From: Sclerodactyla briareus
Taxonomy: Eukaryota; Echinodermata; Holothuroidea; Dendrochirotida; Sclerodactylidae
Reading direction: 5' to 3'
NCBI GenBank assembly: GCA_026419785.1
Contig: JAODTK010001699.1
Location: 1-64,000, forward strand
Length of the DNA stretch: 64,000 nucleotides
Positions 13,483 to 25,762 of the stretch are shown one piece after another. The notes under the pieces are model-generated. The model worked only from the letters and a program-made list of their open reading frames with translations. It searched no databases and was not told the DNA's origin. How positions within the stretch are numbered: the first letter of the stretch is position 1; the number at the start of each line of letters is the position of its first letter. The position numbers and the translations under genes are program-made.

Positions 13483-16400
13483 TTGTTGAACCAGTAACTC
13501 ACTTGTCTGTACGAAATTGACGTGTTTTCATTGTGTCCCAGTTACATGTTTGTCATTGATATCTCCATGACGATTTTTCGAGTGATCTCATGAAACTCGT
13601 TTCTTCGATTTTAATTTACGCTGGTTGTCATTAACTGGTGTATGTGGAATGCTCTCCACCACATATGTATTTCTCGTCAGAAGCACAGAGGAATTCGTTG
13701 ATGGAAGAGCGCCAACCTTGATTCCCCTATAAGCAAGTGAACACATCTCCTTCAAAACATCATGGCATTGATGTCAATAGTCGTAACACGACAGTACGCG
13801 AGGCGGACAATTACTGCATTGAGTACGTCATTGTCATGACGTTGATACAACAATAGTATTGTAAACAGTGCAAAAGTGCAGCGTTTATGGCAGCAGAGGT
13901 GAAGCATAAAACTTGCATAACCGAGCTTATTACTTGCGCAGTCCTCAGAAGGAAACCTACTTTCGTCGGTACTCGATTATCTTTTTAGTACGTATGCGTT
14001 GGAGTTGGAAAGCAATAATTCTGGAGACTACAGCCTACAAGTTTGTCAATATTCTTATTGGGTGGTGGAGGTCATTGCATCAAATAAGAAAGCTCTAACA
14101 CTATTTTTTCCGAGTGTGGGTGTATCATGTCGTCATTCTTACAGCAATACCTTACTGCAAATGTTACGTAGCATGTAAAACTACAGAAGCCCACAATTTA
14201 GCTCGCTTATAGCTTAGAGATGTTAGAAGAGGATTAGTCTTGACGATGAAGAAGCGACAGGTTGAACAATAGGAATGCAGGATTTTAGCTGATGAAATTG
14301 ATGAAACGGGTCACAGGAGCAATATCGTGAACATTTTTTACCGATTGTCGTAAATAAGCGACCACTTTTTGTTTTGTTTTCAGAGGTCGCAGATTGGTAC
14401 TGTGATCGATCCAATTACGTCCAATACGTGAGTTGTTAAACTTATTATTTGACAATGAATTTTGTGTAAAGATATCATCGGTACTTCGATTGTCAGACAC
14501 ATACACGCGCGGCTCGAACATGTGTACAGGAACGATTTTTACAAATCCACCCTGACACAAATGATACCAGCACAAAAATATCACCCCATACTCATTCACA
14601 ATAACATAGTCAGATATAGGATGGGTGGTAGCATGAAGAGTGTCTCTTACCTGAGCGCTATTGAGGGCCCCACCCCCCCCCACCTTCACCAGACGACTGT
14701 TCAGTTGGTAGCATGTCAACTTGCAGCCGTTAACTGGCCTAATGTACAGGTCTCTTATAGGCCATACAAAAAATCTAATAATTATTCAGTTAAACGAGAC
14801 AGTATAGAGAAAAGAAGTCTAGAGGAATTAGAAATTACACCGGCCTTGGGCCTTGAAGGACAACTTACAATTAAAATAAGTACAAAAATAAAATCACCAT
14901 AGATAAGGAATAATGGAGGTGTTTGTCAAAACCCGACGTTCATGAGATTAGTTGTTGCAAATATTGCGGTTTTGAGAGTCCGCAGAATCTTGCAAAAATG
15001 AACTTCCATACCAGTATAACGTAGCAAAAATTAGTTGTTTTGTCTCAAGCTACCTACTCTTCATTATGTGGGAGAGGATTACTTTAATAGGTTGATATGA
15101 GCCAGGTATTTTCGTAACAGAAATTCAGTACAACTAACAGACTAAAGAATGTTGAATTATTACTTCGATGAAAACTCAAATTCATAGGGATCATCCAGGT
15201 TGCTTAACAGCTCCGTCACACATCGTTGCACAATAGACACTCTCGCTGATAATTTCTCTGAAATTTAAAGGTAATTTACTGCAGCATGATTCGAATTCAT
15301 ATTCCTGATTTTCTGCGGTTTTTGTTCACTGTTGGGGAATCCAACACCTCTTTCACACCATTTTCGCACGAGGTGATTTAAATACCAGCTGATTGGTGAC
15401 TCTAGTAGCCGTGCATGCATCTCCAAAGTGCTTCAAATATTTCGTGAGTACCGCATATCTAGTGTCCACGCAGAGAAATCAGGGGGCTGAAAAAACAAAT
15501 GGTAAACTGGCAGCATCACCAGTTGTTTCAGGCTGCGAGCCTCCTGTTGACATTCCACTACTTCTTCCTTTAACTCCCACTCCATTTTCAAAAACAACTC
15601 TCCGTGGCAAATTGGGCCACCTACTAGAATTTTTGGGGTCATTAGGTCTCACTAGGATATGAAAATCGATTAGTTTTGTATAACGAAATATGGTCATATA
15701 TATGATCCGTTCCCTATAGTCAGATAGTTGAGTCCCATCGATTAGATTTCTGGACTCGATTTAAAAGAAACCAGCGCGCTCTTGGCTTGTGACCTGGTGC
15801 ATAATGCATATCCTTTGGAATAATATTGTTTGAACCTTTCGCCGAAGTGCAAAAACAACAACAAAAAACATACCAGTCCGCCAATATAGTACATGCATGT
15901 TCCTCATCTGCCTATGTGAGACCATGAGTATAGAGGCTATGGTATACAGCGTTATACTCTTAAATCATCGATGTGCTTTTAATAGTTCGGCGCTACAACG
16001 TTTATAAAGCTGTCCAATCCAAGATGCAAGCAAGTATCAAAACCAAAGTTAATCCAAAGATGACAATACTATGAATAGTCTCAACCCAACAAATCGAACG
16101 ATTTTCCAGAATCAATAGAGGGAAAGTCTAGAAACGAAACCCAACGTTCCCCAACAAATCCATACGGGAGAAAATCTGTTCGGTTACATTCGAAAATCGG
16201 TGTCACCATTTAAACTAGGCTTGAGTCAACCAGCAATCACTTATTCTGCGATCGGATAGATTTAGTGATAAAGAGATAAATGGGGAGATAATTACAGTAC
16301 GGAAACACGGAGGTCTTGTTCAATGAGAAGGGAAAACGAAGAAACAAGCACACAATACCGGCTGGTTTGCGGTAAGCCTGAGAGTCCTTCGAAAACGGCC

Positions 16401-19400
16401 AGGGGGTGTTGTATAAGTAAAAACCATGATAGAATATAGACCCCATATACCTCTCCTTCTATCATATTGCATTTGTCTCCTCGGTTTTGGGGGACACAAT
16501 TATTGAAGATGTTGTCTGCTGTTGACTTTCTTTGAAAAATATACTTATTTGTTGTTTTATTTGTCATCTTTTCGTGATTAGTACACATTGTTGAGAGATT
16601 TTCTGAGATTCCCCTGTCTCACGTAATATGAACCACCCTTCGATATTGTGGCATTACTGTATACGCCTATATTTAACGCTTTGAAAGCGCTGTGATTTGC
16701 CTGTTTATGTCGGTGAGAACGTATACTATTCTTTATTCATGGCCTACAGGTATTTTTTTCTATGGAAAGACTATGTTTTCGCGATTAGCATTCACCAGAA
16801 ATGACGAACGTCTCTGTTTCATAATATCATAGTACTAAGCATATGCTCTTATTGTGTGTGTGTGGTGAATGAACATCGCTAATTTTTCTGTTATTGTAAT
16901 TCTCGTATCACTATTCAGTGAAAAATCCTATTATTTAAGCAAGTGATTTCTTTCAACAGATATCCTATTCAATTTTTTTGTTACAGTTCAGTATTAGTAC
17001 ACTGAAATAGTACCTAGGACTGTGAACTTCCGGGTGAATGCATGGTTTTGCACACATACTGCTTGAGGGTCCTAGAATGATGTCCACATTGCTAATCACC
17101 ATCCTGGCCGTTGACTTGAATTTGAAATGGCCGCCTATGAAAACCGTTTCTTTTATGTTCCGTTAATCAATCTTACTTATCAGGTTACGATGTATACCTC
17201 TACATTAAGGGGGTCAACACACCATGTAGACTTTCCCTCTCGCGATGGTCCCTGTGTAACCGTTATCTTGAATTCCGACCATCATTCATTAAAAAAAAAT
17301 CCGAGTCGTAGTATTCATGAGATTTGTGACTTTCAAAAAATCTCATCAGTAGTTCACTTTCAAGGCCCCCATTGAAGATCTAAGTCGTCATTTTTTTTTA
17401 TATTCCCTTTAGCTGTAAATAACCCTGGGATAGATATTGTTGAGGGGTCATTGTCACAAGACTAACTTTGATCACGATCAATCAATAATATCATATCAAT
17501 GGGCAGCTGAATAATTTCAGCAAATATACCAGTGAGACTTTGATATAAAAAAAAATAGAGCATTAGAAAAGGGTGCCGTCAATTACTCAAAAGTCACGGA
17601 ACTTATGTTTTATATATTTCGACAGAAACATTCTTGACAAAATGCAGCTTCTACTCTTTAGTATATCAGACACAAGCACCACCTGAACGATGGTAACCGA
17701 TGTCACGTGACGGCTACTAGATTTCTTCAATAGTTCGATGCCTGAAATACATATATAAGGAGTAAACTTTCACAATAAGGGTGACCCGAGCACAATCCAA
17801 GTTTGCACTACGAATGCTATTTTTTACTCACAGGATTTGTAGAAATTGAACACTTCCACTTGTCCCATCATGACGCCCCCTACAATTAGGCAGGAAAGTA
17901 ATGACGTATTCTTTTCAACCACGGCCGAGTAGTGAGCACCGCGTATTTTTTGTGCGTATTTGCAATTTTTCCCGAAAACCATGGTGGCACCGGAGCAGTT
18001 GCGGCAGATTTTGCAGAGCACATGTCCTACTTGCATACTGTAGAAGAGTTCAAAATTGCTCTTCCCAACTATCATGCCTTGTACTATGAACGGAGATCAG
18101 GTGGTTAGGTTAGGATGCTGGTTGTCAGTAACGGACAATAAATTAGTCCTGGGTATGTTGGACTGAGCGCACGTCGTTATCAACTGCGGTCCTAAATTGG
18201 CAACTGAGATTTTTGAGAGCCAATGCAGTGAAGCTGGACATTTCAATCACGAAATGTTCTCGGTGCGAATAAATACATGTAACATCTTTGTTTGCAGCTA
18301 TGATGAAACAGGAGTCCGGTACCCCTAGAACTAACCAGAGTTGTGCTAGTAATCAGCTCGTTCGAATATAACTTGAGAGGTTCTTCTCAGTGACTCTAAT
18401 TGACCAAACAGCAGCAAAACATTCGAGCAAAGATCTGACGATTTTTTTATTGGTCGCAAGGAACGATTACATCTATTGACGTTCTCAAAGATTTATTATC
18501 ATCACGATCAACTAATATGATGTACAGATCTGTTCCCCATGTTCCCGGATCAACGTCTTCCGGGTAGATGTCACGTCACATGTGCGCGTATACTTGTTTC
18601 ATGCTTCGATTGGCTGCACCATCTGAACAACCATGAACGACTGCTGCGCCATTGAGCACCTTAGATGTCTCATCATGCAATTCGCGTCACTGCAGTCAAT
18701 GTAGTTACATTCAATGTCGGATCTCCTCGAGTCGACCGGGGAGGTGCGATCTCATCCTTCACTGATCGCTTGTTTGTGTTCCTATACATGCAGCTGTGTG
18801 ATAGTCTCGTAGCTTCGTTTGTCTAGTTGATCCCTGGATTCTCCTCCGCTCTCATTTGAAGATGGTTGGCTATTAGGGCAATCAAATTGCCTTGAAACTT
18901 TTCCTCATGCTTCCCGTGACTACTACTCAATTATTTCCGATCTGTTCAATCCTGACTGCCGCGGAGTTGCCCGTCACTAGAGCTCCGTCTCTCAGAAGAA
19001 AATTAATCAAACACTTCGAGCTAACGTGCACAAGGAATGGCGTTTCACATTGACTCCTGGTCCATAGTTTGTGGTTATGACCAGTATCAACAGATTCATG
19101 AAAGTAACCCTTCGCTAAGAACGGTACGACGTAACACCAATTCATGACCTCCAGGAAAGGAAAGTTAGTTGTGCTAAATTTATTTGGTTTCAAACAGAGT
19201 TACCTGGCGTATCCTGAACACAACATAATTAACGTCTTATAATTAACGTTCCTTTCGGCTTGATTCGGTTCCAGTAACTTCGAAACAAATGGAGCGTATG
19301 CTGTTTGATCCCACAGTTTTGTCACGAAGCTATAATTTTTCGCGACGAAAAGGACTATAACATATCTTAGGGGAAGGCACGTTTGTGATCACTAATATAT

Positions 19401-21050
19401 ACAACCATTTCTGTAGTGAGGAGTGGATTTTTTTTTCATTATGTGGCTCAATCGCATTTCGCGGAAAAGGCGGACAATAACATTTCCGACTGATAGCAGC
19501 TACTGTATAAAAATCAACGACTTCCAGAATTTCTACCAAGAGTTTTGTATTCTCATTTTCAATGTCCAGGCCATGAGAGGTTTGTCTACCAAATCTGTCG
19601 AAGCTTCATGGAGGTTCCCTTTTTTATAGCTAACCAACACTGAATAATTCCTATTGAATACATCCGAATGTGGCGTTGCCACTTTGCCTCGTTTTTTTTT
19701 TTATGATATGGGTTTAGGAGGGGGCCTCCGTACTTCAGACTTCAGCAATTTTCGCTTCAACACGTCTCATAATTGTTTGGTCATATTCATATTTGAGTTG
19801 TGATGACTTCTTAGGATGCATAGGCGATATATAAACGGTCATAATATCATTCTATGCATCCATATTCTGTCATAAAATAGATCCGTGTGCTATTTTCCTA
19901 TATATGCATTATGAAATCGTTCCTGATTCACGAGACATTGTACGTGTCCTGGTGGAAAGTAAATTGGGCAGCTTACCCGCAGCTTCCATGATCTAAACTA
20001 ATGTCATATGAAGCGTAACTGCCCGAAAAATGGGCTCTTACAAAAGTATTTTCTGTCATTATACTTTTTCGATTTCCCGTGCTGGCGATTGGTATGGCAA
20101 CTAAAACATTCGAATTATCAGAACATTATTATTAATCTCAGCGGCAGCCATTTTGAAATAGAAGTTTATAGCCAGGTGACAGAGTGGAGTAGGTCTACCG
20201 ATATGTGCTCTCCTAAATAATAGCCTCTCTTCAAATTCACACCGATGGCTATTCCTGTTCCAGTTCCCGGGATATCGCAAAACATCTGTTCTACCAACGG
20301 GCTTTTGTTATGTTTAGGGATTGAATTAGAGATTAGGGTTAGCATTACCCTATAAGAGGAAATTCTCGTTCAGAGGCGCGCATCGGCCCTCACAGAAAGT
20401 GCGACAAAAACTCATTATCTCATGGGGGGGAGCACATTTTACTAGATCCGTCCGTTAGGGTTCTATGGGTAGGTAGCTTAGAAAAATGCACTCTCGAATA
20501 TGTTTGATTATGGGGCAAAGGTATCCTCGGTCTCTTGACAGCGATGGAACTGTTTCGTTTACTACTACTAAGCTTTTGAAACCCAAAAGTCCCCAGTGAC
20601 TGGCATTTTTTTTACATTTGTTCCAAATTAGCGGCTGCTCTACAAATGGTAATACCTGTCAAATAACACGCAGTATCTCCTGCTTTCGACAACAGTTCGA
20701 CTCCCTGTATTAGGTTCTAGAAGAAGGTGCGAGAAATCCACGGGATCACAGACCCTTCGATACATAGCATTCCAGAATCACAAACATCTCTTGGAAAATC
20801 AAAACTCTTCTTGAAGGCATCCACAACACCTCCGCCAACTGACTTCAGATGCTACTCTTACTCTTCTCCACCAATTGCTCACTTGGGGTAATAATAATGA
20901 GGATTGGTTTCAACTGCAACTACATCCAAGGTCTGATACCAGCAGTTTATGACGCCCTACATCATCGCCATGTAGTTTGTAGTCCCAAATTGGTGGTAGC
21001 ACTTTTTTTACAACTGATCATTTGCTAGCCGACTGTCTTGTACCACACAA
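13483..21050. other. Unassigned non-coding DNA
   Basis: Nothing could be assigned over about 7.5 kb. The largest open frames are an overlapping pair at 14285-14719 (minus, 144 codons) and 14462-14902 (plus, 146 codons), both without recognisable domains. A minus frame at 17824-18075 encodes several Cys (KICRNCSGATMVFGKNC) but does not match a zinc-binding pattern I know. A minus frame at 18927-19193 is also unassigned. Confidence 0.5.
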
Positions 21051-21060
21051 ATTGCTCCAA

Positions 21061-21101
21061 TTGAGGGGTGGGGTATGGGTAGGGTTAGGGTAGGGGTAGG
21101 G
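21061..21101 (+). repeat. Short telomere-like patch (TTAGGG/TAGGGG variants)
   Basis: The sequence runs GGGTATGGGTAGGGTTAGGG and continues with TAGGGGTAGGG. It holds one exact TTAGGG unit among close variants. At about 40 bp it is better seen as an interstitial G-rich simple repeat than as a telomere remnant. Confidence 0.6.
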
Positions 21102-21109
21102 TGTTCATC

Positions 21110-23090
21110 CGACGATTTACCTCCATATTGCTTCATCGCTTTTACGAAATTATGGTAGTCATTGCCAGTGGTGAAGTATTATCTGACATCCTTTCGACGT
21201 TTGTTTTTTAGATCACTGTCGTGACCTGGTAGACTGCGAAAAGTCACGTGATTAGAGGACGTTTCGATTTTTTCGCTCTCTCTCTCTCATGAATTCGGTT
21301 GAGACTAGATTCGTTTGGAATGACTGTGCAGAGTGTGCAGTGAGGTGGGTAAATGTTACATATGGAGAGAATGGCTGCCAAGAGCGGGAACACCGCTGGC
21401 CCTTCCCCCCCTCCTCCTTTCGGGCAGCGGTCGTCTCTTCCCCAGTCCCCCCCCCCCACCACCCCACCCCGAATGTCTAATCAATCTGCATAGCGTTTGC
21501 CATGTAGCTTTAGCAATGAGCCCCTATTAGTGGTAACATTCAAAATAGGACTCGAAGGGAAACACGTTTCTTGCTATAGAACTCTGTACGTCGCTCGTCT
21601 TGAATAGGTACGTCTCCCTCCCTCTTGAGGTCATATGGTGTTTTCCAGAATCGAACACGTCCCTACACGTGCGGATTTAGATGCTTAGAGCACCGCTGTG
21701 AGTTGAAGTGGGTTCCGTACCAAGGCCCTCTCTAGAAATAGGAATCGACCACTCTACCGGCATCTTCAGTCTCACAGCTGTATTTTATGTTACGTAGGCT
21801 TCGCCTAATCAGCATGAATTGCTGAATTCGATGTTCAAGTTTCCTCATAAGTTGCTCTAGTATGGCCAACACACAGCCTTATTACCATTCTAAAGTTCGT
21901 TCGGTTCATCGTGAACTGATTCAGATGGTTATAACCCCCCCCCCCCCCCCTTTGAGCTCCGGGGACCATGATCGCCAGAGATTTTCATATAGCATTTTCA
22001 CACCTACTAACTTGTCTTTTTGGACGATGCACGCTGTGATAGTCATAAATTCGCTCAGTCAATAGCAGCAAATGACCGGCAAATTAGATATTATTAACGC
22101 AGAAGTTGAAACTAATGATTCGAAGAATGTTTGTTCGGAAAGTCGAAGCGACAGCAACGAATGGTATAAGAAGGAAGGAACCAATGGTATCAGGGAAGTG
22201 CAGTTTAGCAGATTGTACCGTTTAATTCTGTTTAGAAATGAAAGTAATCCTTTACAATGTGTCTATCCTTACAATAAGGAAACTGCAAAGAAACATGAAT
22301 ATCTATCAAGTGTGATTTCCCAATATCCCCATTTTTACCTAGTTTCTTTTCAATGTTCTGAGACAATTAACCTCATTCCTAGTTTTGAGTCCCGAAATGT
22401 CCTGAAAACTGAAAGACAGAATCATTAAAAAAACAGGATTTTTTCCATAATGTGAATTAATACATGCTTGGAATGAAGATTCACAAGAACTCCATTAAAC
22501 AATTGTGTTCTTAACTTGTCAAAAGACTAGAAACACCCAGTCATTCCAATCACTAAATACCTTGAATATTTTCAGCTGAAATAGCGTTTACCCTCCTAAA
22601 CAAATACACTTGGTTAAATTCTTCCTCATTGCGAAGAAAGAGTTTATTTGACTGCTTTTAATATCTCGTTTGCAATATTGGAATCAACCAGGTATGTAAT
22701 CACCGAATGTCAGGGAAGCGTATGAGTCCTTTTAAATGGTATATTTCTATCAGTGAAATTTATTTCTAAAAGAAAAGTGGAACTCTCGACATTTTGCCCT
22801 CATTGAATTAATAGAAATGAGCATGCCATTGCTTATAATGTTTCTAGTGTTCCTGCCTCGGACATGTTACTCTATACATCCCTCAGATCATTGCTACATT
22901 GAACAAACTATTTAACCCGCCCAAATTATATATTAGGGTATATAGAGTGCCCCTGCTTTCCATCAGGTAACCACCTGGTACTTTTGGCTATGGTATTTCG
23001 ATTTATTTCCTCTATTACTTTGAATGGGGTGAGTTGAAGCAAGAACAATTGAAAATATTCCAATCAAGATATTTTATAATCCGCACAAAC
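21110..23090. other. Unassigned non-coding DNA with C runs
   Basis: It contains a CT/C-rich stretch around 21400-21470, a run of 16 C at 21935-21950, and a 118-codon plus frame at 22072-22428 that starts with Met and is hydrophilic and Ser/Asn/Glu-rich. No domain or splice context supports calling that frame a gene. Confidence 0.5.
21645..21710 (-). repeat. Possible tRNA-derived SINE fragment
   Basis: On the minus strand an A-box-like ACTCACAGCGGTGCTC (21688-21705 region) is followed about 49 nt later by GTTCGATTC (21648-21656), which fits a tRNA B-box. The spacing suits an RNA polymerase III internal promoter. No acceptor stem or complete cloverleaf is visible, so a functional tRNA is unlikely. 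Confidence 0.25.
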
Positions 23091-23094
23091 TTGC

Positions 23095-23210
23095 CGCATA
23101 TTATTATTAGTAGTATTCTCATTATTATTATCATCACGCCAAAATATTTAACAATTAAATTTCTACATAGACGCATTACATCAATGATCTCAATTCGCTG
23201 TACAGCAAAT
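23095..23210 (-). repeat. Possible LINE/SINE 3' tail
   Basis: Read on the minus strand, GCTGTACAGCGAATTGAGATC and the following sequence up to TTTAATTGTTAAATA resemble the conserved 3' ends of many invertebrate LINEs and SINEs (TGTAAAGCGCTTTGAG...GCGCTATATAAAT). It is followed by an ATT-rich tail at 23098-23140. The match is degenerate and no coding part is attached. Confidence 0.3.
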
Positions 23211-23415
23211 AACAATAACAATGAAGTGGCACGACAATGTACAAACAAAAATACCCTAGGAATTGAATAATAGGCGTCTCGAAGCTGCCTACAGGCGAAG
23301 CGGTCTTTATACGCGCAGGTAAGGAATTTCACAACTTCGGGCTGCATAGCTGAACGGCGAGGATCAAATCAGTAATATATACAGGGCAGCAAAGGCTCGG
23401 TTCTAAGGAAATATC

Positions 23416-23440
23416 TTTTTTTTTTTTTGGGGGGGGGGGG
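23416..23440 (+). repeat. T13-G12 compound homopolymer
   Basis: Thirteen T are followed directly by twelve G. The same arrangement, T run then G run on the plus strand, recurs on a much larger scale about 760 bp downstream. Confidence 0.95.
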
Positions 23441-23456
23441 CTAATAGTTTTGTAGA

Positions 23457-23852
23457 CTATCTAAGCGAGCGCCACCATAATTGGCGCGTAGCGTACAAGA
23501 AATTTTTTTGAAAATCTCGGACTGCCAGATCCTCCGGAAACGACCTCTCTCGCTTCCATCTGTGTGTTGGATAATCCTCCCATTTAGAGCAATGATCAGG
23601 TTCTGGTTGACAAAAGTTCCCAGAGGGCGAACATTATTGAGGGAATCCATGATTGTGGGACTTGCTGTCTGGCCTGTGGTCAAGCAGAGGAGGAAGTTCC
23701 TTGATGTAGGTTTGCTTGGCTTATTCTGGAACTTCAGCTCTCTGCTCTTGTGCTTCAACGGCGGAAGATTATGGTTGGTCTGAAAGTTCTCCCTGTGTTT
23801 CTGATTTCTTAATAAAAAAAGTTAACTTTCTCTGCTTCTTGGCCGAAGCCAT
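23457..23852 (-). pseudogene. Possible transposase N-terminal fragment (hAT-like), broken
   Basis: Starting from ATG at 23852-23850 on the minus strand, one frame stays readable for about 130 codons with three in-frame stops. It opens MASAKKQRKLTFFIKKSE. Basic, short N-termini of the form '(K)KQRKL..FF.KK' are common in hAT-family transposases and their domesticated ZMYM-like relatives, followed by a low-complexity Glu/Gln/Ser linker as seen here. The rest (for example KWEDYPTHRWKREGSF) I cannot place. At least one stop (TAA in SDQP*SSA) is a single C-to-T change away from CAA. No terminal inverted repeats were identified. It could also be the first exon of an unrelated decayed gene. Confidence 0.3.
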
Positions 23853-23859
23853 TATTTTT

Positions 23860-24178
23860 CTTGCAAAAACTCGCTCTTCTCACTTAAGGCCTCATACCAG
23901 GTTACGTGAACGCGTGTGTGCCACGGGACGCTAGGTTATATTGTACCATGTGGAAAAAATCGCGCACAAGAGTCCCCGTCTGTGTTATCATTAAATTGAT
24001 TAATGGGGTATAAACTGACATTTCAGTGCTACTTGCGGCAAGCGGTTATCTATGGTGACTCTGCTGGGACCGATAAAACAACCAATTGAACCGAAATATT
24101 CGATGTGGCCCAGTGACTTATAGTACTTATATGTGTTTCGTATATTTATTACTGCAATCAAAGATAGATCACATCGAG
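23860..24178. other. Unassigned spacer
   Basis: About 320 bp between the possible transposase fragment and the homopolymer tract. No feature was seen. Confidence 0.5.
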
Positions 24179-24179
24179 A

Positions 24180-24184
24180 TTTTT

Positions 24185-24256
<72 letters not shown>

Positions 24257-24295
24257 CTGGGAGGATTTGGGGGGGCTGAAGCCCCCCCCCCCCCT
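24180..24295 (+). repeat. T15-G62 homopolymer followed by G/C hairpin
   Basis: Fifteen T (24180-24194) run straight into 62 uninterrupted G (24195-24256). After CTGGGAGGATTT comes GGGGGGGCTGAAGCCCCCCC and more C, a self-complementary G7/C7 hairpin with a CTGAA-type loop. The G tract could form several stacked G-quadruplexes. The poly-Gly and poly-Pro frames that cross it are not proteins. The length may be an assembly or polishing artefact. Confidence 0.9.
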
Positions 24296-24299
24296 AGCC

Positions 24300-25588
24300 C
24301 CCGTAGAACCGCGCCTTGAGGGGCAGTACCACACAAAGCTTTGTATGTAATTGGAAGAATTTCATAAGACACCCCTTCTCTTAATGGGTAACCAATGCGG
24401 ATTGCGAGAATGTGGGAAATAACCCTTTGTTCCCCCGCCGGTTTTCCTGCTGCACTCTGCTACGATATGTCCCACAGTCTCGTATGATGTCCTATACATC
24501 CATCATTTAACAGCAGTTGGGGGTTCTTAATTACGTGGCTGGTGACTTGCGTGTTTTCATTGCTGTTCGTTTCTCTCCAGTAACCCATGAATACTCTACC
24601 TCTGCACTCAGCACTCATCTTAACCCGGGATTGTTTCCCTTGCTTCTTTCAACCACTTCCATCTTGTGTCGTGGTATTGGTACGCACCATCTGCGTTCTC
24701 TATGACCAAGAATTGTTGTATTCATCCGTCAATGAGAATAAGCATATCTGGATCAAGGAACGTATCCTTTATATCTTCTTCTTTTTTTTTAATGTTACTC
24801 TCTATACTCGGTCGATGTGATATTCTTCGTTAGCATCTATTTTAGGAGTTTTGCGAGGATTGAGGGTGTCTGGATAATCGGATATGCACAATTTATAGTG
24901 ATGATAAATCGTGGGTGCCTCTTTTTTCCCACTTGCAACCCGCGTCATCAAAGTATAGGCATATTACCACCCTGCAGTAGTTTGATTCCGAGCTCAGACT
25001 GATACCTTCCGTATTTTGAATCGTCTTGTGCATCTAATTATCACGTATCCCGTGGGATGTTTAGGAGAAAAAAAAAAAAAAAACACACCCAAGACAGGTG
25101 AAAGATTCCTATCGTTATATTGCTTGTGGGCGCGTTAACCTCACTCTGTTTTACCCATGTCGCTAGTGTCAAAAGGGCCGATTTGTTTTCAATTTGCCTC
25201 TACTACCCCTCTAAGCACGTTTCGGCAATAAATATTACCTAAAGGGGGAAGTATTTTACTAGTTTATTCATTTCAGTCCAGAAGAGAGAATTATTCGTGA
25301 TCAACTCGAGGGGGTTGCAGGTTGGGGGTGTAGTATCTTTGCCCTGCGAGCATCTTCGTGGCGGATTTCTTACATATGCCATACTTTCGCCCGTCAGTAG
25401 CTGTCGACGTGACGGGGGTGTTGTTCGCGCCGAACTGTAGTATTGATATAGGTTGTGGTCATGAGCGCATAGTGTGTGGGACGCAACTCTTTTGTAACTC
25501 TTCTGATCACCTTCAACGATATATGGATCTGAATTATAAGAACTCACACAACAATTCCATTTTGTTTAACACAGCAAACAACTAATAT
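24300..25588. other. Unassigned non-coding DNA
   Basis: Contains an A run of about 18 near 25066-25083 and short chance frames. The sequence after the C run at about 24295 (TAGCCCCCGTAGAACCGCGCC) continues the G/C-rich character of the upstream tract for a short distance. No gene is supported. Confidence 0.5.
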
Positions 25589-25590
25589 TA

Positions 25591-25760
25591 CACTCTGAAA
25601 TCAGTGTTCTAAACACTACTTTGAACCAGCTTTTTAAAACGCGTTTAAATGCCAAATAAAGTGCGTCAAATTTATACCCATGTTGTGTTTAATTGCTTAA
25701 AAGTTGGTTCAAAATAGTGTTTAGAGAAGTGTTTGATCCCTGAACACTGTTTTTAGAGTG
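25591..25760. mobile_element. TA-flanked MITE, 170 bp (Tc1/mariner-type ends)
   Basis: The element starts CACTCTGAAATCAGTGTTC and ends GAACACTGTTTTTAGAGTG, imperfect terminal inverted repeats. Complementarity continues inward: TAAACACTACTTTGAACCA on the left matches TGGTTCAAAATAGTGTTTA on the right. A TA dinucleotide lies directly outside both ends (25589-25590 and 25761-25762), the target duplication of Tc1/mariner transposons. It is too short to code, so it is a non-autonomous element. The CACTCTAAAAA-type end is a form I know from MITEs in several animal genomes. Confidence 0.85.
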
Positions 25761-25762
25761 TA

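Noticed and set aside
14284..14312. Hammerhead ribozyme suggested by CTGATGAAATTGATGAAAC
   Set aside because: The stem II segment is not self-complementary and no flanking stems are present.
21061..21101. Interstitial telomere marking a chromosome fusion
   Set aside because: Only one exact TTAGGG in about 40 bp of irregular G-rich repeat.
24086..24319. Poly-glycine / poly-proline proteins
   Set aside because: Translations of the 62-G homopolymer.
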